A stretch of DNA of 6,025 nt from CAYJHC01 sp964370075 (GTDB lineage: Bacteria; Bacillota; Clostridia; Peptostreptococcales; Anaerovoracaceae): assembly GCA_964370075.1 (NCBI GenBank), contig CAYJHC010000091.1, positions 1 to 6,025 on the forward strand, read 5' to 3'. Position numbers and translations under genes: made by a program. The notes under the pieces were generated by a model, which ran no database searches, was not told the DNA's origin, and worked only from the letters and a program-made list of their open reading frames with translations. Below, one piece after another: positions 1 through 5,822 of the stretch. Each line of letters starts with the position of its first letter. Positions within the stretch are counted from its first letter, which is position 1.

Positions 1-77
1 CTTAATAAGTCGCTAATAGCTCTTACCATTTTAACTTCATCGTCTACAACTAGAATACACAGTTTATTATTTAACAT
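1..77 (-). CDS. Two-component response regulator, N-terminal fragment (cut by window edge)
   Basis: Only the first 25 codons are inside the window; the rest lies beyond position 1. They read MLNNKLCILVVDDEVKMVRA followed by ISDLL. This is the opening beta strand, acidic pocket (D12, D13) and first helix of a receiver (REC) domain, which accepts phosphate from a sensor histidine kinase. The phosphorylated Asp and the output domain are not visible, so the subfamily (OmpR, NarL or other) cannot be stated. The ATG lies inside the end of the upstream MurE-like gene, with an 11-base overlap in a different frame. A GGAG at 84-87 sits 6 bases before the ATG, inside the upstream coding sequence. This arrangement suggests translational coupling within one operon. 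The receiver identity is well supported by the ILVVDDE signature, but everything past it is unknown. Confidence 0.85.
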   Translation of the reverse strand, partial: MLNNKLCILVVDDEVKMVRAISDLL

Positions 78-1524
78 ACTTTTCTCCATCTAACAGTTTT
101 AATTCCACTAATTGGTCACTTGTCATACAAGTAACTATTAATAATCCGCCCCTAGGTAAATTATCTAATGCCTTTTTAACAGCGACCATCCTATCAAGTA
201 TTATTTCATATTCACAGTTTGTAACTGTAATTCCTTCTGCAATCTGTTTACAAATCAGTAAAGGATCTTCATTTCCTGCTTTATGAGAAACTATATATAC
301 TTTTTCTGAAAAGCTTCCCACAATCTCTCCTGCAGCTTTTCTTCGGTTATTTCCTCTTTCTCCAGCACATCCGAAAACAGTGTATATGCTTCTTCCTTTA
401 TAGTTTCTCTCTATAAATTCTTTTAGAGCCATATAGCTTAAATCATTATGAGCATGATCAAGAAGCACTTCTTTATCATTAATAGACTTAAACTCCATTC
501 TCCCTTCAACTTTTGTTTTTTCTAAAGCAGATTTAATTTTATTCAAATTTATGCCACATTTTACCCCAATAGCAATTGCACAAAGGGCATTTTCTAAATT
601 GAACCCGCCTTGAATAGACAAATAAAATTCTTCGTCAAAATCTTTTGTTTTGGCCTTAAAAGAGATTCCCTGCGTCTCTTCTACTAAATCATAACCGTAA
701 ACATCTGCTCTTTCACAAGTTCCAAAAGTAACTATCTCTTCATTAAAGTGGCTATCTATAGCAGTATTAATTATATCTTGAGATTGTTCAATATCTAAAT
801 TAATTATGGCACACTTTGACTTAGTTATTAATTTTTTCTTAGACTCATAATAATCTTCTAAGCTAGGGTGTTCTTCTTCACTAATGTGATCATTTCCAAA
901 ATTTAAAAAACAACCAATATCGTAGTTAATCCCTATTAATCTACCATACTTTAATCCTTGACTTGACACTTCCATAATAAAATGTTCTAGCCCATTATTT
1001 ACAGAGCTATTCAAGTATTTATAAACATCTATTACCTCAGGTGTAGTTAAAGTGGCATTTTTTTCAGTTTCTCCATAATAATTTTTTATAGAACTTGTAA
1101 TTCCTACATTACCTATAACCTGTCCTTCTTCAAGAATTGATTTTACTAAAAATGCTGTAGTAGACTTTCCTTTTGTTCCCGTTATCCCTATAGTATTTAT
1201 ATTAGCCCATGGGCTATTGTAAAACATGTCTGCCGCTATGGACATTGCTGAAGTAACATCCGTAACTATTATATTTAGGAGCCCAGTAGGTAATTCTTCA
1301 GTTAAAGTATTTTCTGACACTATAACTTTTGCACCATTTTTCACAGCTTCTAGTAAATATTCATTTATAAAAGTCTTTCCTTTTACGAAAAAAATACTCT
1401 CTTTTTCAACTTCCTTTGAATTATATGCAATTCCTTTTACCTCAAATTCTGTTTCTATCACCTGCTCTGGAAAGGCAAGTAGTTTACATTCTTTTAACTC
1501 TATAACATAGTCAGTTAGTTTCAT
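67..1524 (-). CDS. MurE-like Mur ligase (cytoplasmic amino-acid ligase, atypical substrate motifs)
   Basis: This 485-residue Mur ligase has the usual three-domain order. The N-terminal UDP-sugar-binding-type domain (about 30-100) contains YNSKEVEKESIFF. The central ATPase domain has the P-loop GTKGKSTT (116-123), TTPE (160-163), EVSSQ (185-189), NFGNDHI (208-214) and the likely carbamylated lysine K229 in ESKKKLI. The C-terminal domain has DHAHN (356-360) and FGCAGERG (384-391). The NDHI..EEHPSLEDY and EVSSQ patterns resemble streptococcal lysine-adding MurE more than the DAP-adding type. MurE enzymes add the third amino acid to UDP-MurNAc-L-Ala-D-Glu in the cytoplasm. Here the DNPR-type recognition motif is HKAG (414-417), the GKGHE motif is absent, and the C-terminus is about 20 residues short, so the substrate is uncertain. 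ATG 1524 is preferred over an upstream TTG at 1539 because AAAGGAG lies 5 bases before it. The gene overlaps the response regulator downstream. Confidence 0.85.
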   Translation of the reverse strand: MKLTDYVIELKECKLLAFPEQVIETEFEVKGIAYNSKEVEKESIFFVKGKTFINEYLLEAVKNGAKVIVSENTLTEELPTGLLNIIVTDVTSAMSIAADMFYNSPWANINTIGITGTKGKSTTAFLVKSILEEGQVIGNVGITSSIKNYYGETEKNATLTTPEVIDVYKYLNSSVNNGLEHFIMEVSSQGLKYGRLIGINYDIGCFLNFGNDHISEEEHPSLEDYYESKKKLITKSKCAIINLDIEQSQDIINTAIDSHFNEEIVTFGTCERADVYGYDLVEETQGISFKAKTKDFDEEFYLSIQGGFNLENALCAIAIGVKCGINLNKIKSALEKTKVEGRMEFKSINDKEVLLDHAHNDLSYMALKEFIERNYKGRSIYTVFGCAGERGNNRRKAAGEIVGSFSEKVYIVSHKAGNEDPLLICKQIAEGITVTNCEYEIILDRMVAVKKALDNLPRGGLLIVTCMTSDQLVELKLLDGEKYVK

Positions 1525-1529
1525 CAGAA

Positions 1530-1536
1530 CTCCTTT
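1530..1536 (-). promoter_or_regulatory. Ribosome binding site fixing the MurE-like start
   Basis: AAAGGAG lies 5 bases before the ATG at 1524. The longest open frame would begin at a TTG (1539) that overlaps this site and has no upstream Shine-Dalgarno of its own, so the ATG is the better start. Confidence 0.8.
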
Positions 1537-1549
1537 CAAATCTATAGGT

Positions 1550-1555
1550 ATTATA
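1550..1555 (-). promoter_or_regulatory. Possible -10 element of the MurE-like/response-regulator operon
   Basis: A consensus TATAAT lies about 25 bases upstream of the MurE-like start, in the gap after the oadA terminator where a promoter is expected. No good -35 hexamer stands at 16-18 bases. The nearest partial match, TTCACA (1576-1581), is 20 bases away, and there is no TG extension. TATAAT is common by chance in such AT-rich DNA, so this is tentative; an activator-dependent promoter would also fit. Confidence 0.3.
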
Positions 1556-1579
1556 AATTTGATTTGTGTTAGAGATGTG

Positions 1580-1622
1580 AATTCTTTCTGTTAAGAATTA
1601 TTTGTGTGACACTTTTGCAAAA
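1580..1622. repeat. Cluster of three short palindromes upstream of the MurE-like operon
   Basis: Three dyads follow one another: AATTCTT/AAGAATT arms (1580-1586 and 1593-1599, 6-base loop), GTGTGACAC (1604-1612, symmetric around its central G) and TTTTGCAAAA (1613-1622, a perfect 10-base palindrome). The direct repeat ATTTGTGT occurs at 1562-1569 and 1600-1607. The location, upstream of the putative -10 and next to a regulator-containing operon, would suit operator sites. Short dyads in AT-rich DNA can be chance, and the last one overlaps the T-rich tail of the oadA terminator. No known operator consensus was recognised. Confidence 0.35.
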
Positions 1623-1657
1623 TAAATACCGGCTTCTTATATTTAGCTAGAAGCCGG
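1619..1657 (-). terminator. Rho-independent terminator of the oadA-like gene
   Basis: A perfect 9-bp GC-rich stem (CCGGCTTCT at 1629-1637 pairing with AGAAGCCGG at 1649-1657) with an 11-base loop begins 10 bases after the oadA-like stop codon. On the minus strand it is followed by TATTTATTTT. It should end the oadA-like transcript and isolate it from the MurE-like operon downstream. Confidence 0.9.
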
Positions 1658-1667
1658 CAAATAATAT

Positions 1668-3068
1668 TTATACTACTGGGTATACTGAATTTTCTTCATC
1701 TAACATACTAAGATCTAGTTTTTCTTGTCTCGCCATTCTGTTTTTAAAGAAAGTTTCTGCTGGTTTAGGGAAGAATGCTTGAGTTAGCACATCCTCAGGT
1801 TGTTGCATATATGCTGCTGCTGCTTTTTTTGCTTCTTCCATTTCTGGTGCTATTAAATCAGCAGGCCTACAAGTTACCTGTTCTTCACCCTTCAATATTT
1901 TTTCTACTACTTCTTGTTTTACTGGCTGTGTTGTTTTTCCATACATACCTTTTACAAGCATTTTAGCTTCATTTGGAACCAACTTATATCTTTCTCCGCC
2001 TATAACGTTCATAACTGCCTGTGTTCCTACAATTTGGCTTGAAGGAGTAACTAATGGAGGGAATCCAAAGTCTTCTCTTACTCTAGGGATCTCTTTTAGT
2101 ACTTCCTCAAATTTGTCCATTGCATTTGCTTCCTTTAGCTGATTAACTAGGTTTGAAAGCATTCCTCCAGGGACTTGATAAACCAGAGTATTTATATCAA
2201 CACCCATAAGCTTTGGATCAAGCAATCCACTAGCTATGTATTTTTCTCTAATAGGAGTAAAATACTCAGCCATTTCATTAAGTAATTTCATATCTAAACC
2301 TGTGTCATATTCTGTTCCATGGAAAGCAGCTACCATTGGTTCTGTAGGTGGCTGAGATGTTCCTTCTGCAAATGGAGAAATTGCTGTATCAATAATATCT
2401 ACTCCTGCTTCAACAGCTTTCATGTATGTCATACTACCTAATCCGCTTGTAGCGTGAGTATGTAACTCAATTGGAATAGAAAGCGAAGATTTTAAAGCTT
2501 TAATCATTGTAGCTGTATTATATGGATCACACAATCCAGCCATATCTTTTATGCAGATTGAGTCAGCTCCCATTTGCTCTAGTTCTTTTCCTAAAGTTAT
2601 AAACATTTCATTTGTATGTACTGGGCTCTTTGTATAAGAAATAGTTCCTTGCGCATGGCCTCCAAATTTTTTAGTTGCCTTAATAGCAGCCTCTAAATTT
2701 CTTGTGTCATTTAACGCATCAAATATTCTAATAATATCAATACCATTAGAAATTGCCCTATCAACAAACTCATCTACCACATCGTCAGCATAATGCTTAT
2801 ATCCTAATAAATTTTGTCCTCTAAGAAGCATTTGAAGTTTAGTTTTCTTGAAGTGACTACGCAATGTACGAAGTCTTTCCCAAGGATCTTCCTCTAAGAA
2901 TCTAATACATGCATCATAAGTTGCACCACCCCAACACTCAACCGCATTATATCCTACGTTATCCATTGTTTCAAGAATAGGAAGCATTTCTGCTGTAGTC
3001 ATTCTTGTTGCTATTAAAGATTGATGCCCATCTCTCAAGACGGTTTCTGTAATTTTTACTTTTCCCAT
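1668..3068 (-). CDS. oadA: Carboxyltransferase subunit, OadA/PycB-like, without biotin domain
   Basis: This is the biotin-dependent carboxyltransferase subunit of the oxaloacetate decarboxylase alpha / pyruvate carboxylase B / transcarboxylase 5S family. It moves CO2 between an oxo-acid (oxaloacetate/pyruvate) and carboxybiotin. From ATG 3068 it has 466 residues. The TIM barrel (about 5-260) carries TVLRDGHQS (D13), the probable carboxylated lysine K174 in CIKDMAG, and metal ligands H203 and H205 in ELHTHATSGLG. The conserved PYC/OADA domain follows, with PGGMLSNL (300-307) and GKTTQPV (377-383). Full-length OadA is near 590 residues; here the biotinyl domain with its AMKM lysine is absent, and the frame ends naturally before a terminator. 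It therefore resembles stand-alone alpha subunits or transcarboxylase 5S, which use a separate biotin protein. It has its own promoter and terminator. The product is certain at family level, but the exact substrate is not. Confidence 0.88.
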   Translation of the reverse strand: MGKVKITETVLRDGHQSLIATRMTTAEMLPILETMDNVGYNAVECWGGATYDACIRFLEEDPWERLRTLRSHFKKTKLQMLLRGQNLLGYKHYADDVVDEFVDRAISNGIDIIRIFDALNDTRNLEAAIKATKKFGGHAQGTISYTKSPVHTNEMFITLGKELEQMGADSICIKDMAGLCDPYNTATMIKALKSSLSIPIELHTHATSGLGSMTYMKAVEAGVDIIDTAISPFAEGTSQPPTEPMVAAFHGTEYDTGLDMKLLNEMAEYFTPIREKYIASGLLDPKLMGVDINTLVYQVPGGMLSNLVNQLKEANAMDKFEEVLKEIPRVREDFGFPPLVTPSSQIVGTQAVMNVIGGERYKLVPNEAKMLVKGMYGKTTQPVKQEVVEKILKGEEQVTCRPADLIAPEMEEAKKAAAAYMQQPEDVLTQAFFPKPAETFFKNRMARQEKLDLSMLDEENSVYPVV

Positions 3069-3074
3069 TTTCTT

Positions 3075-3080
3075 TCCTTT
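3075..3080 (-). promoter_or_regulatory. Ribosome binding site fixing the oadA-like start
   Basis: AAAGGA lies 6 bases before the ATG at 3068, giving the start MGKVKITETVLRDG, which matches the usual family N-terminus. The two in-frame ATGs further upstream (3095 and 3083) have no Shine-Dalgarno sequence and would add nine residues not expected in the family. Confidence 0.7.
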
Positions 3081-3114
3081 CATAAGGTTTACCATTTATT
3101 CGTATACACTATCA

Positions 3115-3143
3115 ATTGTACTAGTTTTTGTACATAATATCAA
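3115..3143 (-). promoter_or_regulatory. Sigma-A-type promoter of the oadA-like gene
   Basis: The -35 TTGATA (3138-3143) and -10 TACAAT (3115-3120) each match consensus at five of six positions and are separated by exactly 17 bases. Transcription would start near 3108, giving a leader of about 40 bases before the ATG at 3068. The promoter lies in the 95-base gap after the ClC gene. Confidence 0.75.
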
Positions 3144-3163
3144 TAAATTTATTTTATTTTTTC

Positions 3164-4453
3164 TTATTTTTTTGAATTTTTTTCCAATAAAACTCCCACT
3201 TTGCTCCCTATAAAGCAAGCCAGTGTAATTGGAATAATCACAACGATTGGAAAACATAATAATAAAACTCCAACCACTATTAGAGGTTTTTTCATAATAA
3301 AACCTAAGCTAGAAGCAATAACAACAGCCACTGCATATTCTGGAGTAATTGGAAAAATTGCGGCCATAGCATATCCAATACAGCTAGCACCATATATTAA
3401 TGGAAAAATTGTACCTCCCCTAAATCCAAATGCATTGCAAATATTTGTGAGTAGTACTTTAATAATTCCAATAATAACTAATACGGCTATGCCATATACC
3501 TGCCAGTTATCCATTAAATCCAATAGTTGATGCTCTCCTGAAAACATAGTAAGTGGTAGCACTGCACCAATTGTACCTAAAACACCTCCTCCAATTATAC
3601 AAGTAACTAATCTGTTGTGTTCAATTTTCTTAGAAATTCTATGCAAAATATTCCCAGTTATATTAAAGAATATCCCTATTAATATTCCTCCCACTATTAA
3701 TGGAATAAAATAAATGAAGACGTTTAGTGTAATTTGGAAGTCAACTTCAAATCTTGGAAGGCCTACTCCTCCTTTAAATAGTTCTCCCCATAACTTCATA
3801 GAACCAAAACCAGCAAAGATTGTTGCCAAGTAAACAAATCCTTTAGCAAGTTTAAATTGCTTTTCACTTAACTTTCGACTTTTTATTATTTCTGAGTTTT
3901 GGGAAATACTAGAAGTAGTGTTTGACTCTTTGTCCATATCAAATGTAGCTGCTAAGCCCATAAAGGGCGCATGGAAAACTATTGCTAGTGTAGCACCTAA
4001 TCCCGCTTCGGCTAAGCTTATAAGCTCTTGTCTTTTGTACTTTAGCCTATCACCAGCCCACAAACAAAGACCTGCTATGACTCCTGCTAAGCCTGCTTCT
4101 GGTCCTATTGCTCCCCCAAAAATTAAAGGTAATAAAGCTGCAATTGCAATAATATGCAAATTACTATAATCAAAGCCCTTACCTCCTTTGATATCTTCCA
4201 TTATTTCATCTAACTCTCTAGGTAATACTCCAAATCGGTTTTGATATAGGCCTATAATTATTCCACCAATAAGGCAGACTATTATGGTATATATTCTTAT
4301 ATCTGGGAAAAAGCCTGGCAGAAAATGCCATATAAACTCAATCCCCAAGTTCATGACTTTCAGTATTCCCCAAATAATTGTTCCAGCAGTAAAACCTAAA
4401 ACCCCTCCAAATAAAATGAAAATTGAAACATATTTAAGTCGAGTAAAATTCAT
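3164..4453 (-). CDS. ClC-family chloride channel/antiporter, divergent branch
   Basis: This is a 429-residue integral membrane protein with about ten or more hydrophobic segments and a polar cytoplasmic loop near 176-202. Family markers are the gating-glutamate region GGAIGPEAG (E119 in place of the GREGP glutamate), FHAPFMG (160-166, equal to FNAPLAG) and GGTIFP (346-351, equal to GGxFxP). These form the anion pathway in ClC proteins, which move chloride or related anions across the membrane, often in exchange for protons. GSGIP is not conserved (GVLP, 75-78), the internal proton glutamate position reads D172-M173, and the chain ends about where the pore tyrosine would be. There are no CBS domains. 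ATG 4453 with AGGAG 8 bases upstream replaces a GTG at 4477. The gene is flanked by a terminator upstream and its own likely promoter; no hairpin terminator follows it. Ion and mechanism are inferred. Confidence 0.85.
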   Translation of the reverse strand: MNFTRLKYVSIFILFGGVLGFTAGTIIWGILKVMNLGIEFIWHFLPGFFPDIRIYTIIVCLIGGIIIGLYQNRFGVLPRELDEIMEDIKGGKGFDYSNLHIIAIAALLPLIFGGAIGPEAGLAGVIAGLCLWAGDRLKYKRQELISLAEAGLGATLAIVFHAPFMGLAATFDMDKESNTTSSISQNSEIIKSRKLSEKQFKLAKGFVYLATIFAGFGSMKLWGELFKGGVGLPRFEVDFQITLNVFIYFIPLIVGGILIGIFFNITGNILHRISKKIEHNRLVTCIIGGGVLGTIGAVLPLTMFSGEHQLLDLMDNWQVYGIAVLVIIGIIKVLLTNICNAFGFRGGTIFPLIYGASCIGYAMAAIFPITPEYAVAVVIASSLGFIMKKPLIVVGVLLLCFPIVVIIPITLACFIGSKVGVLLEKNSKK

Positions 4454-4461
4454 GTATCTTT

Positions 4462-4466
4462 CTCCT
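4462..4466 (-). promoter_or_regulatory. Ribosome binding site fixing the ClC gene start
   Basis: AGGAG stands 8 bases before the ATG at 4453, so the protein starts MNFTRLKY just before its first membrane helix. The longer frame from GTG 4477 would encode this site as part of a polar eight-residue extension and has no Shine-Dalgarno of its own. Confidence 0.8.
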
Positions 4467-4544
4467 ATTCCATCCACAGTTTAATTGTCAAATAATATGC
4501 ACTCCCCTAATTCGTCTAACTGTATATATTTATATTTCAATAGA

Positions 4545-4553
4545 ATTATATCA
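4545..4553 (-). promoter_or_regulatory. Extended -10 promoter candidate for the ClC gene
   Basis: TGATATAAT is a perfect extended -10 (TGnTATAAT). It lies between the upstream terminator and the ClC gene and would give a leader of roughly 85 bases. The -35 region is poor (TGTTAA at 17 bases), which is common for extended -10 promoters. A perfect TTGACA at 4487-4492 has no usable -10 and would start transcription inside the gene's own ribosome binding region. The leader does not show an obvious riboswitch. Confidence 0.5.
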
Positions 4554-4589
4554 GTATTGAAGTATAATTAACAGTGTTTTTATATTTTT

Positions 4590-4628
4590 AAAAAAATAGT
4601 GTAGTAAATTCTATTTACTACACTATTT
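4590..4628 (-). terminator. Strong Rho-independent terminator of the cat2-4hbD operon
   Basis: A perfect 15-bp inverted repeat (4594-4608 pairing with 4614-4628, possibly 16 bp with a 3-base loop) begins about 40 bases after the 4hbD stop codon. On the minus strand the hairpin runs straight into a seven-T tract (4590-4596, partly shared with the stem). The stem is AT-rich but long and has no mismatches. Confidence 0.9.
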
Positions 4629-4669
4629 GCAAATGCTTATTTAATTGTTATTTAGGTTAATTTCTAGTT

Positions 4670-5794
4670 TTAATAAAGGTTTGCAAAAATTTCTCTAATT
4701 TCTGCATCTTCTAAGAACACATAATTGTTACCCAATAGTCTTTGTTGATTGTCAACTGTAGACTTTGTAAACTCATCAATTTGAGCTTCAACCATGCCAT
4801 ATTCTTTTAGGCACTTTTTAGTTAAGATTTGGTTTAAGAATTTCTCTAACTCATCATATACTACATCTTCAGAGCAACCTAAAATATTTGCAAATATTTG
4901 ATTTGCTAATACAATTTTTCCAGCTGGATCTTTTCTCATATACATTTTAAATACTTCAGTGAAAAATGCATAATTAGCTTCTCCGTGAGCCACGTGGAAT
5001 GCACCACCTATTGAATAAGATAACGCATGAACAGCAGCACAACCAGCATTTCCAAATGCAATTCCAGCGTAACAAGAAGCATAAGCAAATTCTGTTAAGT
5101 ATGGCTTTCTATTTTCAGGAGTGTTTCCACCAGCAGCTATGATTTTCTTATAACCGTCCATAATCATTTCAATAGCTTTTAACGAATACATTTCTGTGAA
5201 TGGAGTAGCCTTTGGAGATAGGAAAGACTCTATAGCGTGAATTAATGCATCTATTGAACTAGTTGCAAAAACATAATCTGGAAGACCAGCTAAAGACTCC
5301 GGAATAAGTACTGCAATATCTGCATAAGTCGCATCTACAGCTAATCCTTTTTTAACTTTATCTTCCTTTAACTCTGCTATAGTTACGTTTGTAACTTCCG
5401 AACCAGTTCCACAAGTTGTTGGAATAACAATAAGTTCTTTTTCTTTCTTTGCTAAAGTTGGATCTCTGAAAAGTTCAATTGATTTAGCTGGTACGTCTAA
5501 GGCTAACACTTTGCATATATCTACAATTGTACCTCCACCAAAGGCAACGATTCTATCAAAGTCATACTTATCCATTTCAACCTTCATAGCATCAATCATC
5601 TCATCCGAAGGTTCACCTTTTCCATATTTTTCTTGATAAATTACTGGAATATCAAGACCTAACGGTTTCACATATGGATCATACATCCATTGATTTGTTA
5701 CAAGAATATCTCCTTTTCCCAGTTTGAATTCCTCGTTAAACTTTTCGAATGTGTCAAAATAAAAAATCTTTGGTACTACTCTTAATGCTTGCAT
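4670..5794 (-). CDS. 4hbD: NAD-dependent 4-hydroxybutyrate dehydrogenase (iron-type alcohol dehydrogenase)
   Basis: This enzyme reversibly reduces succinate semialdehyde to 4-hydroxybutyrate with NADH in the cytoplasm, a step in succinate or 4-aminobutyrate fermentation to butyrate. The 374-residue chain has the length of clostridial 4hbD and shares its N-terminal pattern (YQEKYGKGEPSDEMID, 53-68). The N-terminal nucleotide-binding domain has FGGGTIVDICK (85-95) and TTCGTGSEV (126-134). The helical C-terminal domain supplies the expected metal ligands D182, H186, H256 and H270, with the family's 4- and 14-residue spacings, in SSIDALIHAIE, AAVHALS and HVAHGEAN. No key residue is missing. ATG 5794 has a perfect AGGAGG (5801-5806) 6 bases upstream. 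It follows the CoA-transferase gene by 28 bases, so the two are cotranscribed, and it ends the operon at a strong terminator. The neighbour makes 4-hydroxybutyrate the most likely substrate among iron-type dehydrogenases. Confidence 0.92.
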   Translation of the reverse strand: MQALRVVPKIFYFDTFEKFNEEFKLGKGDILVTNQWMYDPYVKPLGLDIPVIYQEKYGKGEPSDEMIDAMKVEMDKYDFDRIVAFGGGTIVDICKVLALDVPAKSIELFRDPTLAKKEKELIVIPTTCGTGSEVTNVTIAELKEDKVKKGLAVDATYADIAVLIPESLAGLPDYVFATSSIDALIHAIESFLSPKATPFTEMYSLKAIEMIMDGYKKIIAAGGNTPENRKPYLTEFAYASCYAGIAFGNAGCAAVHALSYSIGGAFHVAHGEANYAFFTEVFKMYMRKDPAGKIVLANQIFANILGCSEDVVYDELEKFLNQILTKKCLKEYGMVEAQIDEFTKSTVDNQQRLLGNNYVFLEDAEIREIFANLY

Positions 5795-5822
5795 AACTTA
5801 CCTCCTATTGATAATATTTCTA

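Noticed and set aside
1226..1510. Plus-strand open frame inside the MurE-like gene
   Set aside because: It is fully antisense to a well-supported gene, has no recognisable domain and no convincing ribosome binding site. The same applies to plus-strand frames at 1775-1966, 3201-3530, 3918-4169 and 4284-4484.
1605..1609. CRP-like TGTGA half-site
   Set aside because: There is no matching TCACA half at the 6-base spacing; two TGTGA copies (1576-1580 and 1605-1609) occur in the same orientation, and CRP-type control is not expected in this group.
1668..3068. Frameshift or truncation removing the biotin domain of the OadA-like gene
   Set aside because: The stop is followed within 10 bases by a clean terminator and only 143 bases separate this stop from the next gene, with no biotinyl-domain remnant, so the short form looks native.
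3142..3153. AATAAATTTATT palindrome downstream of the ClC gene as a terminator
   Set aside because: It is a 12-base all-A/T palindrome with no loop and no T tract, and it overlaps the oadA promoter's -35. It is best explained by base composition.
4487..4492. Perfect TTGACA as the -35 of the ClC promoter
   Set aside because: At 17 bases downstream there is only ATAGGA, which overlaps the ribosome binding site, so a start there would leave no usable leader.
4454..4540. Possible fluoride riboswitch in the leader of the ClC gene
   Set aside because: Some ClC genes are fluoride exporters under crcB-type riboswitches, and the leader has GATGG and GGGGAG pieces. The conserved pairing and sequence blocks of that motif could not be assembled by eye.
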